A DNA stretch of 64,000 bases. It comes from an uncultured Coriobacteriaceae bacterium. GTDB lineage: Bacteria; Actinomycetota; Coriobacteriia; Coriobacteriales; Atopobiaceae. Numbering within the stretch: the stretch's first letter is position 1; each line of letters starts with the position of its first letter. A program made the position numbers and the translations under genes. The notes under the pieces were generated by a model. That model had not been told where the DNA came from. It ran no database searches and saw only the letters and a list, made by a program, of their open reading frames with translations. Location: positions 102,855 to 166,854 of the forward strand of contig CADAAU010000003.1 in assembly GCA_902786015.1 (NCBI GenBank), given 5' to 3'. Of this stretch, positions 24,403 through 33,299 are shown piece by piece.

Positions 24403-26826
24403 ATGCCAAACATTTTTCGCAGCAAGAAGGAATTCATAAAGCAGTACCGCGACAGGTGCCGCTCGGTCTACGGCAAGGACTTTGAGGACACCGATGCCGA
24501 CGAGCGTTTTTACGTGCTCGCATCGCTCATTGCCCACAAGGCACGCGTCGCTCACGTAGACACCCACAACTTGGGCGAGAAGAAGGTCTACTACTTCTCC
24601 CTCGAGTTCCTCATCGGCCCTCTGCTCGACAACTACCTGCTCAACTTTGGCGTGCATGACCTCGTTGAGGAAGGCCTGCACGACATGGGCATCGACCTTG
24701 CCGAGCTGTGCACCCACGAGGCCGACCCTGGTCTGGGCAACGGTGGTCTGGGTCGTCTTGCCGCCTGCTTCCTGGATTCCATGGCCAAGGAGGGCATTGC
24801 GGGCTACGGCAACGGCATGCGTTATCGCTATGGCCTGTTCCGCCAAGAGATCCAGAACGGCCGTCAGGTCGAGAAGACCGACGCATGGCTCGAGAATGGA
24901 TATCCCTGGGAGACGCGCAAGACGGCCAGTGCCGTTACCGTGCAATTTGGCGGTCACGTGGTGCGTCACGAGGAGAACGGCCGCTTCTGGTTTACCACCG
25001 AGGGTGCCGAGAAGATCCTTGCCGTCCCTTACGACGTCGAGATTGTCGGCTACGGCAACGGTTCCAAGGTAAACAAGCTGCGCCTCTGGAAGGCCGAGCC
25101 TGCTACGGACGACTTTGACCTCGATGCATTCAACGACGGCCGCTATTCGGACGCCTTCAGCTTCCGCTACAACGCCGAGGCCATCTCCACGATTCTGTAC
25201 CCGGCAGACGCCGGCGAGCACGGCAAGCTGCTGCGTCTCAAGCAGGAGTACCTCTTTGTCTCCGCTGGCCTGCAGACGATCCTTCGCACCTACGAGCGCG
25301 AGTACGGTCCCGACTGGGAGCACTTGGGCGATCACGTGTGCGTCCACACCAACGATACGCACCCCGCGATGTGCGGCCCCGAGCTCATGCGCCTGCTCGT
25401 GGACGAGAAGGGCGTCGACTTCGACCTCGCCTTCAAGATCGCAGGCGAGACCTGCACCTACACGAACCATACCGTCATGCCCGAGGCCTTGGAGAAGTGG
25501 CCCATCCAAATGTTCCGTAGCCTTCTGCCTCGTCTGTACATGTTCATCGAAGAGATCGACCGCCGCTTCCGCGAGACGTTTCCCCGCATGGGATCCGACT
25601 GGTCGGCCATGCTGCAGAACACGGCCATCCTGTGGGACGGCGAGGTGCGCATGGCAAACCTCAGCGTCATCTTCTCCCGCTCGGTCAACGGTGTGTCGGC
25701 CTTGCACACCCAGATCATCAAGGATACGGTCCTGCACGACTTCTGGCGTCTGGCACCCGAGAGGTTCAACAACAAGACCAACGGTGTCTCCCACCGTCGC
25801 TTCCTGGGCAACGCCAACCCCGCGCTCAGCCGTGTGATCAGCGATGCCATTGGCGACAAGTGGTACGACGACGCGACCGAGTTCGAGAAGCTTCTCGTTT
25901 ACAAGGACGACAGCGGCTTCCTCGAGGAGTGGGGCAAGGCAAAGCTTGCCGCGAAGGAGCGCCTGGCGGCCTACATCAAGGAAACCACCGGCATCGTCGT
26001 CGACACGTCCACCGTGTTCGACACGCAGGTGAAGCGCTTCCACGCCTACAAGCGCCAGCTGCTCAACGTGTTCAAGATCATGGACGTCTACAACCGCATG
26101 CTTGACGATCCCAACTATCGTCCGCAGCCCACGACGTTCATCTTCTCGGGCAAGGCAGCCCAGAGCTACGTCTTTGCCAAGGAGGTCATCCGCCTCATCA
26201 ACGGCGTTGCCGACATCATTAACAACGACAGCCGCGTCAACGACGTCATCAAGGTCGTCTTTGTTCCCAACTTCGCCGTCTCCAACGCACAGATCATCTA
26301 TCCCGGCACCGAGATCTCTGAGCAGATCTCTACGGCAGGCACCGAGGCCTCCGGTACGGGCAACATGAAGTTCATGATGAACGGTGCCATCACGCTCGGC
26401 ACCTACGACGGCGCCAACGTCGAGATCTGCGACCTCGTGGGCGAAGAGAACATAAAGATATTTGGTCTGCGCACCAATGAGGTCGAGGACCTGTATGCCT
26501 CGGGTCGCTACTTCGCTTGGAACGAGTACAACGCCGACAGGGCTCGCCTCGGCCGCGTGATCGATCAACTCACCGACGGAACCTTCGCTCGCCAGTCCGG
26601 CAACTTCGAGTTGGTCCACGACGAGCTCATGGTCAACAACGACCAATACCTCGTTTGCCGCGACTTCCACGCCTATGTTCAGGCTTGGGAAGAGCTCACG
26701 AGTGGCTACGCTGACGCCCGAAATTGGAACCGAGTTTCCCTCCACAATACGGCCAAGTCCGGATTCTTCTCCTCTGACCGAACAATTCGTGAATATGCCG
26801 GCGATATTTGGCATGTTGGTGAATAG
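24403..26826 (+). CDS. glgP: glycogen/maltodextrin phosphorylase
   Basis: Releases glucose-1-phosphate from alpha-1,4-glucans using inorganic phosphate. 807 residues, normal for the family. PLP is bound at Lys656 in EASGTGNMKFMMNGA; GNGGLGRLAACFLDSMA, WENGYPWE-like ENGYPWE and LTPERFNNKTNGVSHRRF-type segments are all present. Start at 24403 has AAAGGA; ATG at 24370 and the longer frame upstream lack support. First gene of the glycogen cluster, 45 bp before glgC. Product feeds glycolysis via phosphoglucomutase. Confidence 0.94.
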   Translation: MPNIFRSKKEFIKQYRDRCRSVYGKDFEDTDADERFYVLASLIAHKARVAHVDTHNLGEKKVYYFSLEFLIGPLLDNYLLNFGVHDLVEEGLHDMGIDLAELCTHEADPGLGNGGLGRLAACFLDSMAKEGIAGYGNGMRYRYGLFRQEIQNGRQVEKTDAWLENGYPWETRKTASAVTVQFGGHVVRHEENGRFWFTTEGAEKILAVPYDVEIVGYGNGSKVNKLRLWKAEPATDDFDLDAFNDGRYSDAFSFRYNAEAISTILYPADAGEHGKLLRLKQEYLFVSAGLQTILRTYEREYGPDWEHLGDHVCVHTNDTHPAMCGPELMRLLVDEKGVDFDLAFKIAGETCTYTNHTVMPEALEKWPIQMFRSLLPRLYMFIEEIDRRFRETFPRMGSDWSAMLQNTAILWDGEVRMANLSVIFSRSVNGVSALHTQIIKDTVLHDFWRLAPERFNNKTNGVSHRRFLGNANPALSRVISDAIGDKWYDDATEFEKLLVYKDDSGFLEEWGKAKLAAKERLAAYIKETTGIVVDTSTVFDTQVKRFHAYKRQLLNVFKIMDVYNRMLDDPNYRPQPTTFIFSGKAAQSYVFAKEVIRLINGVADIINNDSRVNDVIKVVFVPNFAVSNAQIIYPGTEISEQISTAGTEASGTGNMKFMMNGAITLGTYDGANVEICDLVGEENIKIFGLRTNEVEDLYASGRYFAWNEYNADRARLGRVIDQLTDGTFARQSGNFELVHDELMVNNDQYLVCRDFHAYVQAWEELTSGYADARNWNRVSLHNTAKSGFFSSDRTIREYAGDIWHVGE

Positions 26827-26871
26827 GGTAGTTTTTATTGGTTGCTACAGAGTGACGAAAGGGGAGTTTCT

Positions 26872-28002
26872 ATGAGCAAGAAGGAATGCGTTGCGATGCT
26901 TCTTGCCGGCGGGCAGGGGTCCAGGCTGGGCGTGCTTACGAGTAAAGTCGCCAAGCCGGCCGTTTCGTTCGGCGGCAAGTATCGCATCATCGACTTCGTG
27001 CTGAGCAACTGCGCGAATTCGGGAATCAGCACGGTGGGCGTACTCACGCAGTATCGTCCGTACCTGCTCCACGAGTACCTGGGGACCGGCGAGGCCTGGA
27101 ACCTCGACGAGCGCGGTGGCGGCGTTGCCATCCTTCCGCCTTTCGCCACCCAGACCGGCGCCTCTTGGTATGCCGGCACCGCTGATGCCATCACCCAGAA
27201 CCTTGGTTACCTTGAGGGCCAGGACCCCGAGTACGTCCTTATCCTCTCGGGCGATCAGCTTTATCGCATGGACTATGAGGACATGCTTGCCACGCACAAG
27301 GCCAACAACGCCGACCTCACTGTCGCCGTCATGCCTGTGCCCTGGGAGGACGCTCCCCGCTTTGGCATCATGAACACTCGCGAGGATGGCAGCATCGAGG
27401 AGTTCGTCGAGAAGCCGGCCGAGCCCAAGAGCAACCTTGCCTCCATGGGCATCTACATCTTTAACGCCGACGTCCTCATCAAGACCCTCAAGGAGGATGC
27501 CGAGAAGGAAGACTCGTCGCACGACTTTGGTGGCGACATCATCCCGACGCTGCTCGCCGAGGGCAAGCGCCTCTTCACCTATCAGTTCAAGGCATATTGG
27601 CGCGACGTAGGCACCGTGGCTTCGTTCCACGAGGCAAACATGGAGCTTCTGGGCGAGGAGCCCGCGTTCGACCTCTTTGCGCAGGATGCCCCCATCATGA
27701 GCAACTCCTCCACGCGCCCGCCCGCGTTCGTTGGCCCCAAGGGCTCCGTGGATGACTCCCTCATCGACAACGGCTGCACCATTCTGGGCTCGGTCGAGCA
27801 CTCCGTCATCTCCGAGTGCGCGTACGTGGGCAAGAACGCCATCGTTAAGGACTCCATCCTCTTCCCCGGCGCAATCGTCGAGGAGGGTGCCGTGGTCATC
27901 AACGCGATCATGGCTGAGCGTGCAACCGTCAAGGCTGGCGCGCACTTTGGCTCCGCTGACGAGGAAACCGTTACCCTCGGCGACGACGCCGTTGTAGAGT
28001 AA
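26872..28002 (+). CDS. glgC: glucose-1-phosphate adenylyltransferase, catalytic subunit
   Basis: Makes ADP-glucose from ATP and glucose-1-phosphate. 376 residues; nucleotidyltransferase signature [33 protein letters not shown], catalytic Asp in [11 protein letters not shown], glucose-1-P binding IVEEFVEKP-like [10 protein letters not shown], and a C-terminal left-handed beta helix. GGGGAG ribosome site. The following gene is its GlgD partner, 18 bp away, so the two are cotranslated. Confidence 0.94.
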   Translation: MSKKECVAMLLAGGQGSRLGVLTSKVAKPAVSFGGKYRIIDFVLSNCANSGISTVGVLTQYRPYLLHEYLGTGEAWNLDERGGGVAILPPFATQTGASWYAGTADAITQNLGYLEGQDPEYVLILSGDQLYRMDYEDMLATHKANNADLTVAVMPVPWEDAPRFGIMNTREDGSIEEFVEKPAEPKSNLASMGIYIFNADVLIKTLKEDAEKEDSSHDFGGDIIPTLLAEGKRLFTYQFKAYWRDVGTVASFHEANMELLGEEPAFDLFAQDAPIMSNSSTRPPAFVGPKGSVDDSLIDNGCTILGSVEHSVISECAYVGKNAIVKDSILFPGAIVEEGAVVINAIMAERATVKAGAHFGSADEETVTLGDDAVVE

Positions 28003-28020
28003 AGAAGGGGGAGTACACAA

Positions 28021-29109
28021 ATGCCCAAAGCAATCGGTCTTGTGACCTGCAACTATACGACTGCTTCCAACGATGACGTATTCTCGGGCCGCCCCGTGGC
28101 GTCCATGCCCTATCTGGGCCGTTATCGTCTGGTCGACTTCGCGCTCTCCAACATGGTGAACGCGGGCATCCGCAACGTTGGCATGATTATGCCCAACAAC
28201 TACCGCTCGCTCGTGGACCACGTCGGCTCCGGCAAGGACTGGGACCTCGACCGCAAGAACGGCGGCCTCTTCATCATGCCCGGCACCGCCTTTGGTACCA
28301 GCCGCACCGGCGCTCGCTTCCTCATCCGCGACCTCGTGCAGAACCGTGAGTTCTTTACCAAGAACAAGGAGAAGTACGTCGTGCTCGCAACGGCCAACTT
28401 CATCTGCAACGTCGACGTCAAGAAGCTCATTGCCACCCACGAGGAGTCCGGCGCAAACATTACCGTGCTTACCAAGAAGGCTAGCTGCGACGGCAACGTT
28501 GACGTCGTGACCTTCGAGCTCGAGGACGGTCGTGTAAAGAGCATGCGCCAGGGCGTCAAGTTCGACCAGGATGCGTTCCTCGACTACGCCGTCATCGACC
28601 GCGAGCTTCTGCTCGAGCTGCTCGATTCCTTCGCGGCAGTCGATCACCTTGACCTCTTTGAGGCCCTCAACTCCGAGTATGGCCGCTTCCGCGTCGTCGC
28701 TGCCAACTTCGACGGCTACATGAAGCCCATCTTCGACAAGCCCTCTTACTTCAAGGCCAACATGGATCTGCTCGATCCCGAGGTTCTGGTTGAGCTTGCC
28801 GACGCCCGTCCCATCAAGACCAAGGCGCACGACAACCCGCCCGCAAAGTACGAGCCGGGCTGCAAGGTCTCCAACTCCCTCATCGCCTCCGGTGATCGTA
28901 TCTACGGTGCCGTTCAGGGTTCCGTGCTTGGCCGCAACGTCATCGTCGAGCCGGGCGCATCCATACGCAACTCCGTGCTGATGCAGGGCGTCATCGTAAA
29001 GACTGGCGCAAAGATCGAGAATGCCATCATCGACAAGAATAACGTCGTTCCCGCTGGCACCGAGCTTCGCGGCACCGACGACGACATTCTGTACCTCAAG
29101 AAGAACTAG
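28021..29109 (+). CDS. glgD: glucose-1-phosphate adenylyltransferase, GlgD regulatory subunit
   Basis: A GlgC paralogue of 362 residues lacking the GGxGxRL nucleotide loop (it begins KAIGLVTCNYTTASNDDVFSGRPVASMPYLGRYRLVDF), as GlgD proteins do. It keeps the substrate-binding fold and the C-terminal beta helix. In Firmicutes GlgD complexes with GlgC and raises its activity. GGGGGAG ribosome site. Confidence 0.92.
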   Translation: MPKAIGLVTCNYTTASNDDVFSGRPVASMPYLGRYRLVDFALSNMVNAGIRNVGMIMPNNYRSLVDHVGSGKDWDLDRKNGGLFIMPGTAFGTSRTGARFLIRDLVQNREFFTKNKEKYVVLATANFICNVDVKKLIATHEESGANITVLTKKASCDGNVDVVTFELEDGRVKSMRQGVKFDQDAFLDYAVIDRELLLELLDSFAAVDHLDLFEALNSEYGRFRVVAANFDGYMKPIFDKPSYFKANMDLLDPEVLVELADARPIKTKAHDNPPAKYEPGCKVSNSLIASGDRIYGAVQGSVLGRNVIVEPGASIRNSVLMQGVIVKTGAKIENAIIDKNNVVPAGTELRGTDDDILYLKKN

Positions 29110-29132
29110 TCGTCACTCCGACACAAGCACGA

Positions 29133-29163
29133 AAGGGGCATCCTGCGGGGTGCCCCTTTTTTT
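29133..29163 (+). terminator. Rho-independent terminator after glgD
   Basis: AAGGGGCA and TGCCCCTT pair around a 10-nt loop, followed by seven T. It separates glgP-glgC-glgD from glgA. Confidence 0.92.
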
Positions 29164-29363
29164 GGCTGGGTGCTTTCGGACCAAACGAGCCATTATTATG
29201 GCATATTTGGACTCGGTTCGTCTGTGCCGATGGCAAACAGTCCCCTTGTACCGCCAACTATGCTACGTCGGCCTAAAAGTCTTTGCGTTTACGGAATTCA
29301 GGCAAATACACTCGTTATGTCCGAGTTGGATAAATGCGAATTGTAGAAAGGATGGGATTTGCC

Positions 29364-30857
29364 ATGGCAGACGGCGTAAGAAGAAAGCTTAGAATCCTTT
29401 TTGCGGCATCCGAGGTCAAGCCCTTCTCCAAGAGTGGTGGGCTGGGTGACGTGGCGGGCTCCCTTCCACGCGCGCTCAAGCATGCCGGGGCCAAGATTGC
29501 AGTTATTTCGCCGAAGTACGGCTCAATACCTCAGGAGTACGTTGACCAGATGAAGCACGTTACCGATTTTTACGTGCCTTTGTCTTGGCGCAGCGTGTAC
29601 TGCGGCATCGAGAAGCTCACCTATCAAGGGCTGGACTTCTACTTCATCGACAACGAGGCGTACTTCAAGCGTGACGCCCTGTATGGTTACTTTGACGACG
29701 GCGAGCGCTTTGCGTTCTTTGCCAAGGCGATCTGCGAGTCCATCTCCAAGGTGGAGGAGCTGGAGTGCGACGTTCTGCACTGCAACGACTGGCAGACGGC
29801 AATGGCGCCCGTGTTCCTGCGCGAGTTCTACATGCAGATTCCCGCATGCGCTCACGTAAAGACGATTTTCTCGGTGCACAACGTCCTTTTCCAGGGCCAG
29901 TACTCCGACAAGGTCCTCAACGACATCTTGGGTCTTGCCGACGTACCTTCCGCGCGCGATCAGCTTTACTGTGCGCCGCAGGCCATCAACTACATGAAGG
30001 GCGCCCTGCTCTATTCTGACCTCATCTCCACGGTAAGCCCGACGTATGCCAACGAGCTGCAGATGCCGTTCTACGGCGAGGGCATGGACGGAATCTTCCG
30101 TCGTCGCGCCGGATCGCTTTCGGGCATCCTCAACGGCATCGACACGGTGGAGTGGAACCCGGCGACCGACGAGTTCCTGCCTGCCAACTACGATGCCAAA
30201 GACCTGAGCGGAAAGGCCGAGTGCAAGCGTGCGCTGCAGGAGGAGTTTGGCCTGAGGCAGGATCCCGAGCGTCCGCTCGTCTGCATGGTGGGCCGTCTTA
30301 CCAAGCAAAAGGGTCTTGACCTCGTTCGTTACAGCATGAACGCCCTCATGGCACGTGGCGTGCAGGTTGCCATTCTTGGTACTGGCGACAAGGACTACGA
30401 GGATTCGTTCAAATACTTCGACTGGAAGTACGGCGACATGATGAGCGCGCGCATTGCCTTCGACGGTGCGCTGAGCCACCGTATGTACGCGGGCGCCGAC
30501 CTGTTCCTCATGCCCAGCGAGTTCGAGCCGTGCGGTCTCACCCAAATGATTGCCATGCGCTACGGCACACTGCCGGTAGTGCGCGAGACGGGTGGTCTGC
30601 GCGATTCCGTGCAGCCGTACAACCAGTTCACGGGCGAGGGCACGGGCTTCTCGTTCGCCAACATGAACGCCGACGAGATGGCTGGTTGCCTGCTCAATGC
30701 CTGCGAGGTCTTCTGGACCAACCAAGAGGCGTGGAAACAGCTGCAGTTGCAGGCCATGGCCGAGGACTTTAGCTGGCGTCGCGCGGCTGACGAGTATCTG
30801 GACCTGTATCACAGCCTGCATCCAGATGTCATCCGCTACAACAAGCGTGCCGACTAG
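29364..30857 (+). CDS. glgA: glycogen synthase (ADP-glucose)
   Basis: GT5 glycosyltransferase that extends alpha-1,4-glucan from ADP-glucose. 497 residues. N-terminal ADP-glucose loop KSGGLGDVAGSLPRAL, HCNDWQTAMAPVF, and the C-terminal PSEFEPCGLTQMIAMRYGTLPVVRETGGLRD nucleotide site are intact. Start at 29364 has AAAGGATGGG upstream; ATG at 29334 is in frame but has no ribosome site. It has its own 200-bp leader after the glgD terminator, in which I see no clear promoter. Confidence 0.93.
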   Translation: MADGVRRKLRILFAASEVKPFSKSGGLGDVAGSLPRALKHAGAKIAVISPKYGSIPQEYVDQMKHVTDFYVPLSWRSVYCGIEKLTYQGLDFYFIDNEAYFKRDALYGYFDDGERFAFFAKAICESISKVEELECDVLHCNDWQTAMAPVFLREFYMQIPACAHVKTIFSVHNVLFQGQYSDKVLNDILGLADVPSARDQLYCAPQAINYMKGALLYSDLISTVSPTYANELQMPFYGEGMDGIFRRRAGSLSGILNGIDTVEWNPATDEFLPANYDAKDLSGKAECKRALQEEFGLRQDPERPLVCMVGRLTKQKGLDLVRYSMNALMARGVQVAILGTGDKDYEDSFKYFDWKYGDMMSARIAFDGALSHRMYAGADLFLMPSEFEPCGLTQMIAMRYGTLPVVRETGGLRDSVQPYNQFTGEGTGFSFANMNADEMAGCLLNACEVFWTNQEAWKQLQLQAMAEDFSWRRAADEYLDLYHSLHPDVIRYNKRAD

Positions 30858-30882
30858 GGTTCATCGCATAGGCATTACCTCT

Positions 30883-30920
30883 GCCCCGGCAGGTCGTTCG
30901 CGACCTGCCGGGGCTTTTTT
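30883..30920 (+). terminator. Rho-independent terminator after glgA
   Basis: A perfect 14-bp stem (GCCCCGGCAGGTCG and its complement) closed by a TTCG tetraloop, followed by six T. Confidence 0.96.
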
Positions 30921-30928
30921 CTATGCGA

Positions 30929-30951
30929 GCGATGGGGATATTCCCCTTTGC
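30929..30951. repeat. family 1 REP-like singlet
   Basis: GCGATGGGGATATTCCCCTT and the following TGC match the arm of the inverted pairs at 16676 and 60897. It sits directly after the glgA terminator with no second arm. Confidence 0.7.
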
Positions 30952-31013
30952 TTGTCCTTTCCGCATGCCACCGCGCATTTCAGACAGCCTGTGGGGGATT
31001 CCCGTGTTAAATT

Positions 31014-31029
31014 TGTATACACGTATACA
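31014..31029. promoter_or_regulatory. palindromic operator of the toxin-antitoxin operon
   Basis: GTATAC-AC-GTATAC lies 16 bp upstream of the antitoxin ATG, where the antitoxin/toxin complex is expected to repress its own promoter. Confidence 0.5.
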
Positions 31030-31044
31030 GCAAGGGAGGTCGCT

Positions 31045-31353
31045 ATGAAAACCGTGGTGGTTTCGGGTCGCGTGAGCGAGAAGGTTAAGCGTGACGTCGA
31101 CCGCGTGCTCGCACGGGAGGGCACAACGCCCGCCGACGTCATACGCGATGTGTGGACACACATATCCATTACCGGCGAGCTGCCAGTGACGCAGCAACAG
31201 GAGGACGAGTTCAGGGCAAAACGAGAGCGCTTCAAGGAGTTTTTGGAGCTTCGTGCGTCGCAGCCCCCCTCGCCTGACTGGCTCATAACTCTTACCGATA
31301 AGGAAATGAATGAGATGATAGCTGACGACATGATTGCGAGGGACTATGTGTAG
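31045..31353 (+). CDS. RelB/DinJ-like ribbon-helix-helix antitoxin
   Basis: A 102-residue antitoxin. The N-terminus (MKTVVVSGRVSEKVKRDVDRVLAREGTTPADVIRDVW) has the strand-helix-helix pattern of RelB/DinJ DNA-binding domains; the C-terminal half is charged and would wrap the toxin. AAGGGAGG ribosome site. The last codons overlap the toxin start by 8 nt. It would neutralise the PIN toxin and autoregulate. Confidence 0.82.
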   Translation: MKTVVVSGRVSEKVKRDVDRVLAREGTTPADVIRDVWTHISITGELPVTQQQEDEFRAKRERFKEFLELRASQPPSPDWLITLTDKEMNEMIADDMIARDYV

Positions 31354-31762
31354 GCTCATGATTGACACTAACATATTGATTGACGCCATGATTGACGACC
31401 GGCCTCAAACGAATGAGGCCGTCGAGCTGCTTGATCGTTGCAATGGATGGGGAGAATTTGGCATGGCCAGTGTCTTGTCATTCAAAGATGTGTACTACAT
31501 CATTCAGCGTTCAAAGGGTGAGCGGTTTGCTCGCGCGTCTGTCGAGTCGCTCATGGGTCTTGTGGCCGTTGCTCCTGTGGATGGCGAGGTGTGCGATGAG
31601 GCCCTTCGCTCGAACGAGCCGGACTTCGAGGATGGCATCATTCGTATCTGCGCTGAACTCAACGGTGCGGACTTCATCATAACGCGCGACAAAGACGCCT
31701 TTGCAAACAGCAAGATTCGCAGCGTAACAGCCTCGGAGTATCTTGCGATTGCCAGCAATTGA
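31346..31762 (+). CDS. PIN-domain (VapC-like) toxin
   Basis: A 138-residue PIN-fold ribonuclease. The acidic site is formed by Asp in MIDTNILIDAMI, Glu in the NEAVELL helix and the Asp pair in DFEDGIIRIC, followed by DFIITRDKDAF, the standard PIN C-terminal motif. ATG at 31346 has GAGGG upstream; a later ATG at 31358 would remove the first strand. Pairing with a RelB-type rather than VapB-type antitoxin is somewhat unusual. Confidence 0.82.
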   Translation: MCRLMIDTNILIDAMIDDRPQTNEAVELLDRCNGWGEFGMASVLSFKDVYYIIQRSKGERFARASVESLMGLVAVAPVDGEVCDEALRSNEPDFEDGIIRICAELNGADFIITRDKDAFANSKIRSVTASEYLAIASN

Positions 31763-31828
31763 AAGGCGAAAAGGCGTAGAATGCATAGAAGATGTTCGTC
31801 GAGATTTGTACGAGGAAGGAATTGGTTT

Positions 31829-33064
31829 ATGAAACTATCCAACGGAGGCATCGTAGCCTTTATGCTCACGGTCATCTTGGCTCTGAGCGGATGCGGCGCC
31901 AACAATCAGCAGGCAGCGTCTTCGAGCTCTGCGCAAAACGAGGCAAAGACCGAGCAGACAACCACAGAAGCCGCAGCAACCACAGAGGCCGAGTTTGCCA
32001 ACTGGACCGATGACTCTCCCACCGTGAAGCTCGTAAAAGAGTACGTTGCCGACGTTACCGACGAGAAGAGCGCAAACTTCATTCCCGCTGAGGACCGCAT
32101 CGTAACCATCGACTGGGACGGCACCCTGTTTGGCGAGCTCGACCCCATCTACTTCGACTGGGCCATGTACGTGCACCGCGTCCTGTGGGACTCCACCTAT
32201 ACCCCCACGGCCGAGCAAGTTGAGGTCGCTCACGAGATCGAGAAGGTCGAGGAGACCCGCAAGTTCCCCGAGAGCCTCGAGGCCCAGCATGCAAAGTGCC
32301 TCGCCGAGGTCTTCAAGGGCATGAGTGTTGAGGACTTCAGCGCCTATGCCAAGGAGTTCGGCGAGACGGATGCCCCCAAGTTCAAGGGTCTCAAGCGCAA
32401 GGATTCCTACTACAAGCCCATGGTTGAGCTTGTTAACTACCTCCATGCCAACGACTTTGACTGCTACGTCGTCTCGGGCACCGACCGCAACGTCCTGCGC
32501 GTCCTGATTCCCGAGTACTTCCCATGGATGACGCCGGACCACATCAAGGGCAGCGTGAGCACCGTCGAGGCTTCCGGGCAAAAGGGCGAGGACGGACTCG
32601 AGTACACCTGGACCAAGGACGACAAGCTCACGCTGGGCGGCAAGCTCGTAATCAAGGACGTCAAGGCCAACAAGCCCTCCATCATCGCGACCGAGATCGG
32701 CAAGCAGCCGGTCGTCTCGCTTGGCAACTCCTCGGGCGACAGCTCCATGGCCAACTACGCCGTAAACAACAACAAGTACAAATCGCTCGCGCTCATGCTG
32801 TGCTGCGACGACACCGATCGTGACTGGGGCGAGGTCGACAAGGCCGAGAAGATGCAGAAGTCCTGCACCGAGAACGGCTGGAACGCTGTATCCCAAAAGA
32901 ACGAGTGGAAGACCTTCTTTGGTGACGGTGTCACGATTGATAAGGACTGGAAGTACTCGTCCGCAGCTTCCAATCAGGCTGGCCCCAATGCCCGCGAGAC
33001 CGCATACGAGGGCACTGGCCAAGCTGAGCAGACCGAGCAGCCCGAGCTTGCAGAGGCCGCATAG
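31829..33064 (+). CDS. HAD-superfamily phosphatase lipoprotein
   Basis: A 411-residue exported lipoprotein: lipobox LSGC at Cys22, then a Ser/Thr/Gln-rich linker and a HAD domain. Catalytic DxD is TIDWDGTLFGE (Asp95, Asp97); VVSGTDRNVLRV provides motif II and a Lys plus VSLGNSSGDSSM provides motif IV. The cap lies between motif I and II. Substrate could be a phosphorylated nutrient or a surface polymer. The tail is acidic and Gln/Pro/Glu rich. AGGAAGGAA ribosome site. Not obviously linked to its neighbours. Confidence 0.85.
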   Translation: MKLSNGGIVAFMLTVILALSGCGANNQQAASSSSAQNEAKTEQTTTEAAATTEAEFANWTDDSPTVKLVKEYVADVTDEKSANFIPAEDRIVTIDWDGTLFGELDPIYFDWAMYVHRVLWDSTYTPTAEQVEVAHEIEKVEETRKFPESLEAQHAKCLAEVFKGMSVEDFSAYAKEFGETDAPKFKGLKRKDSYYKPMVELVNYLHANDFDCYVVSGTDRNVLRVLIPEYFPWMTPDHIKGSVSTVEASGQKGEDGLEYTWTKDDKLTLGGKLVIKDVKANKPSIIATEIGKQPVVSLGNSSGDSSMANYAVNNNKYKSLALMLCCDDTDRDWGEVDKAEKMQKSCTENGWNAVSQKNEWKTFFGDGVTIDKDWKYSSAASNQAGPNARETAYEGTGQAEQTEQPELAEAA

Positions 33065-33093
33065 TGCATGAGCGCATAGCCTAAAGCTTGAGC

Positions 33094-33136
33094 GTGCGTG
33101 CCACAAGGGATACTCCCTGTGGCACGCACTTCTTTT
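33094..33136 (+). terminator. Rho-independent terminator after the HAD lipoprotein gene
   Basis: GTGCGTGCCACA...GGGA pairs with TCCCTGTGGCACGCAC, followed by TTCTTTT. Confidence 0.88.
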
Positions 33137-33140
33137 GGTA

Positions 33141-33165
33141 GTTGATGGGATGCTTCCCCATCAAC
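33141..33165. repeat. small palindrome, possible family 1 relative
   Basis: GTTGATGGG and CCCATCAAC pair around a 7-nt loop. GATGGG...CCCATC resembles the family 1 core but outer sequence differs. May be a second terminator hairpin. Confidence 0.45.
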
Positions 33166-33299
33166 TGCTTTCAGAAGCGAACGAGTAATGTCCATCCAAA
33201 AACCTCATTAGCTTTTTTGGCATGCTGATTCCCTTCTTGTCAAACTTTGCTACCATACTGCCTGTTTGTAGCTGTAATGATGTATCAGAAAGGGGTCAA

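Noticed and set aside
24256..26814. 852-codon open frame on the minus strand opposite glgP
   Set aside because: Antisense of a well-matched phosphorylase; product is biased and lacks a domain. High GC favours such shadow frames.
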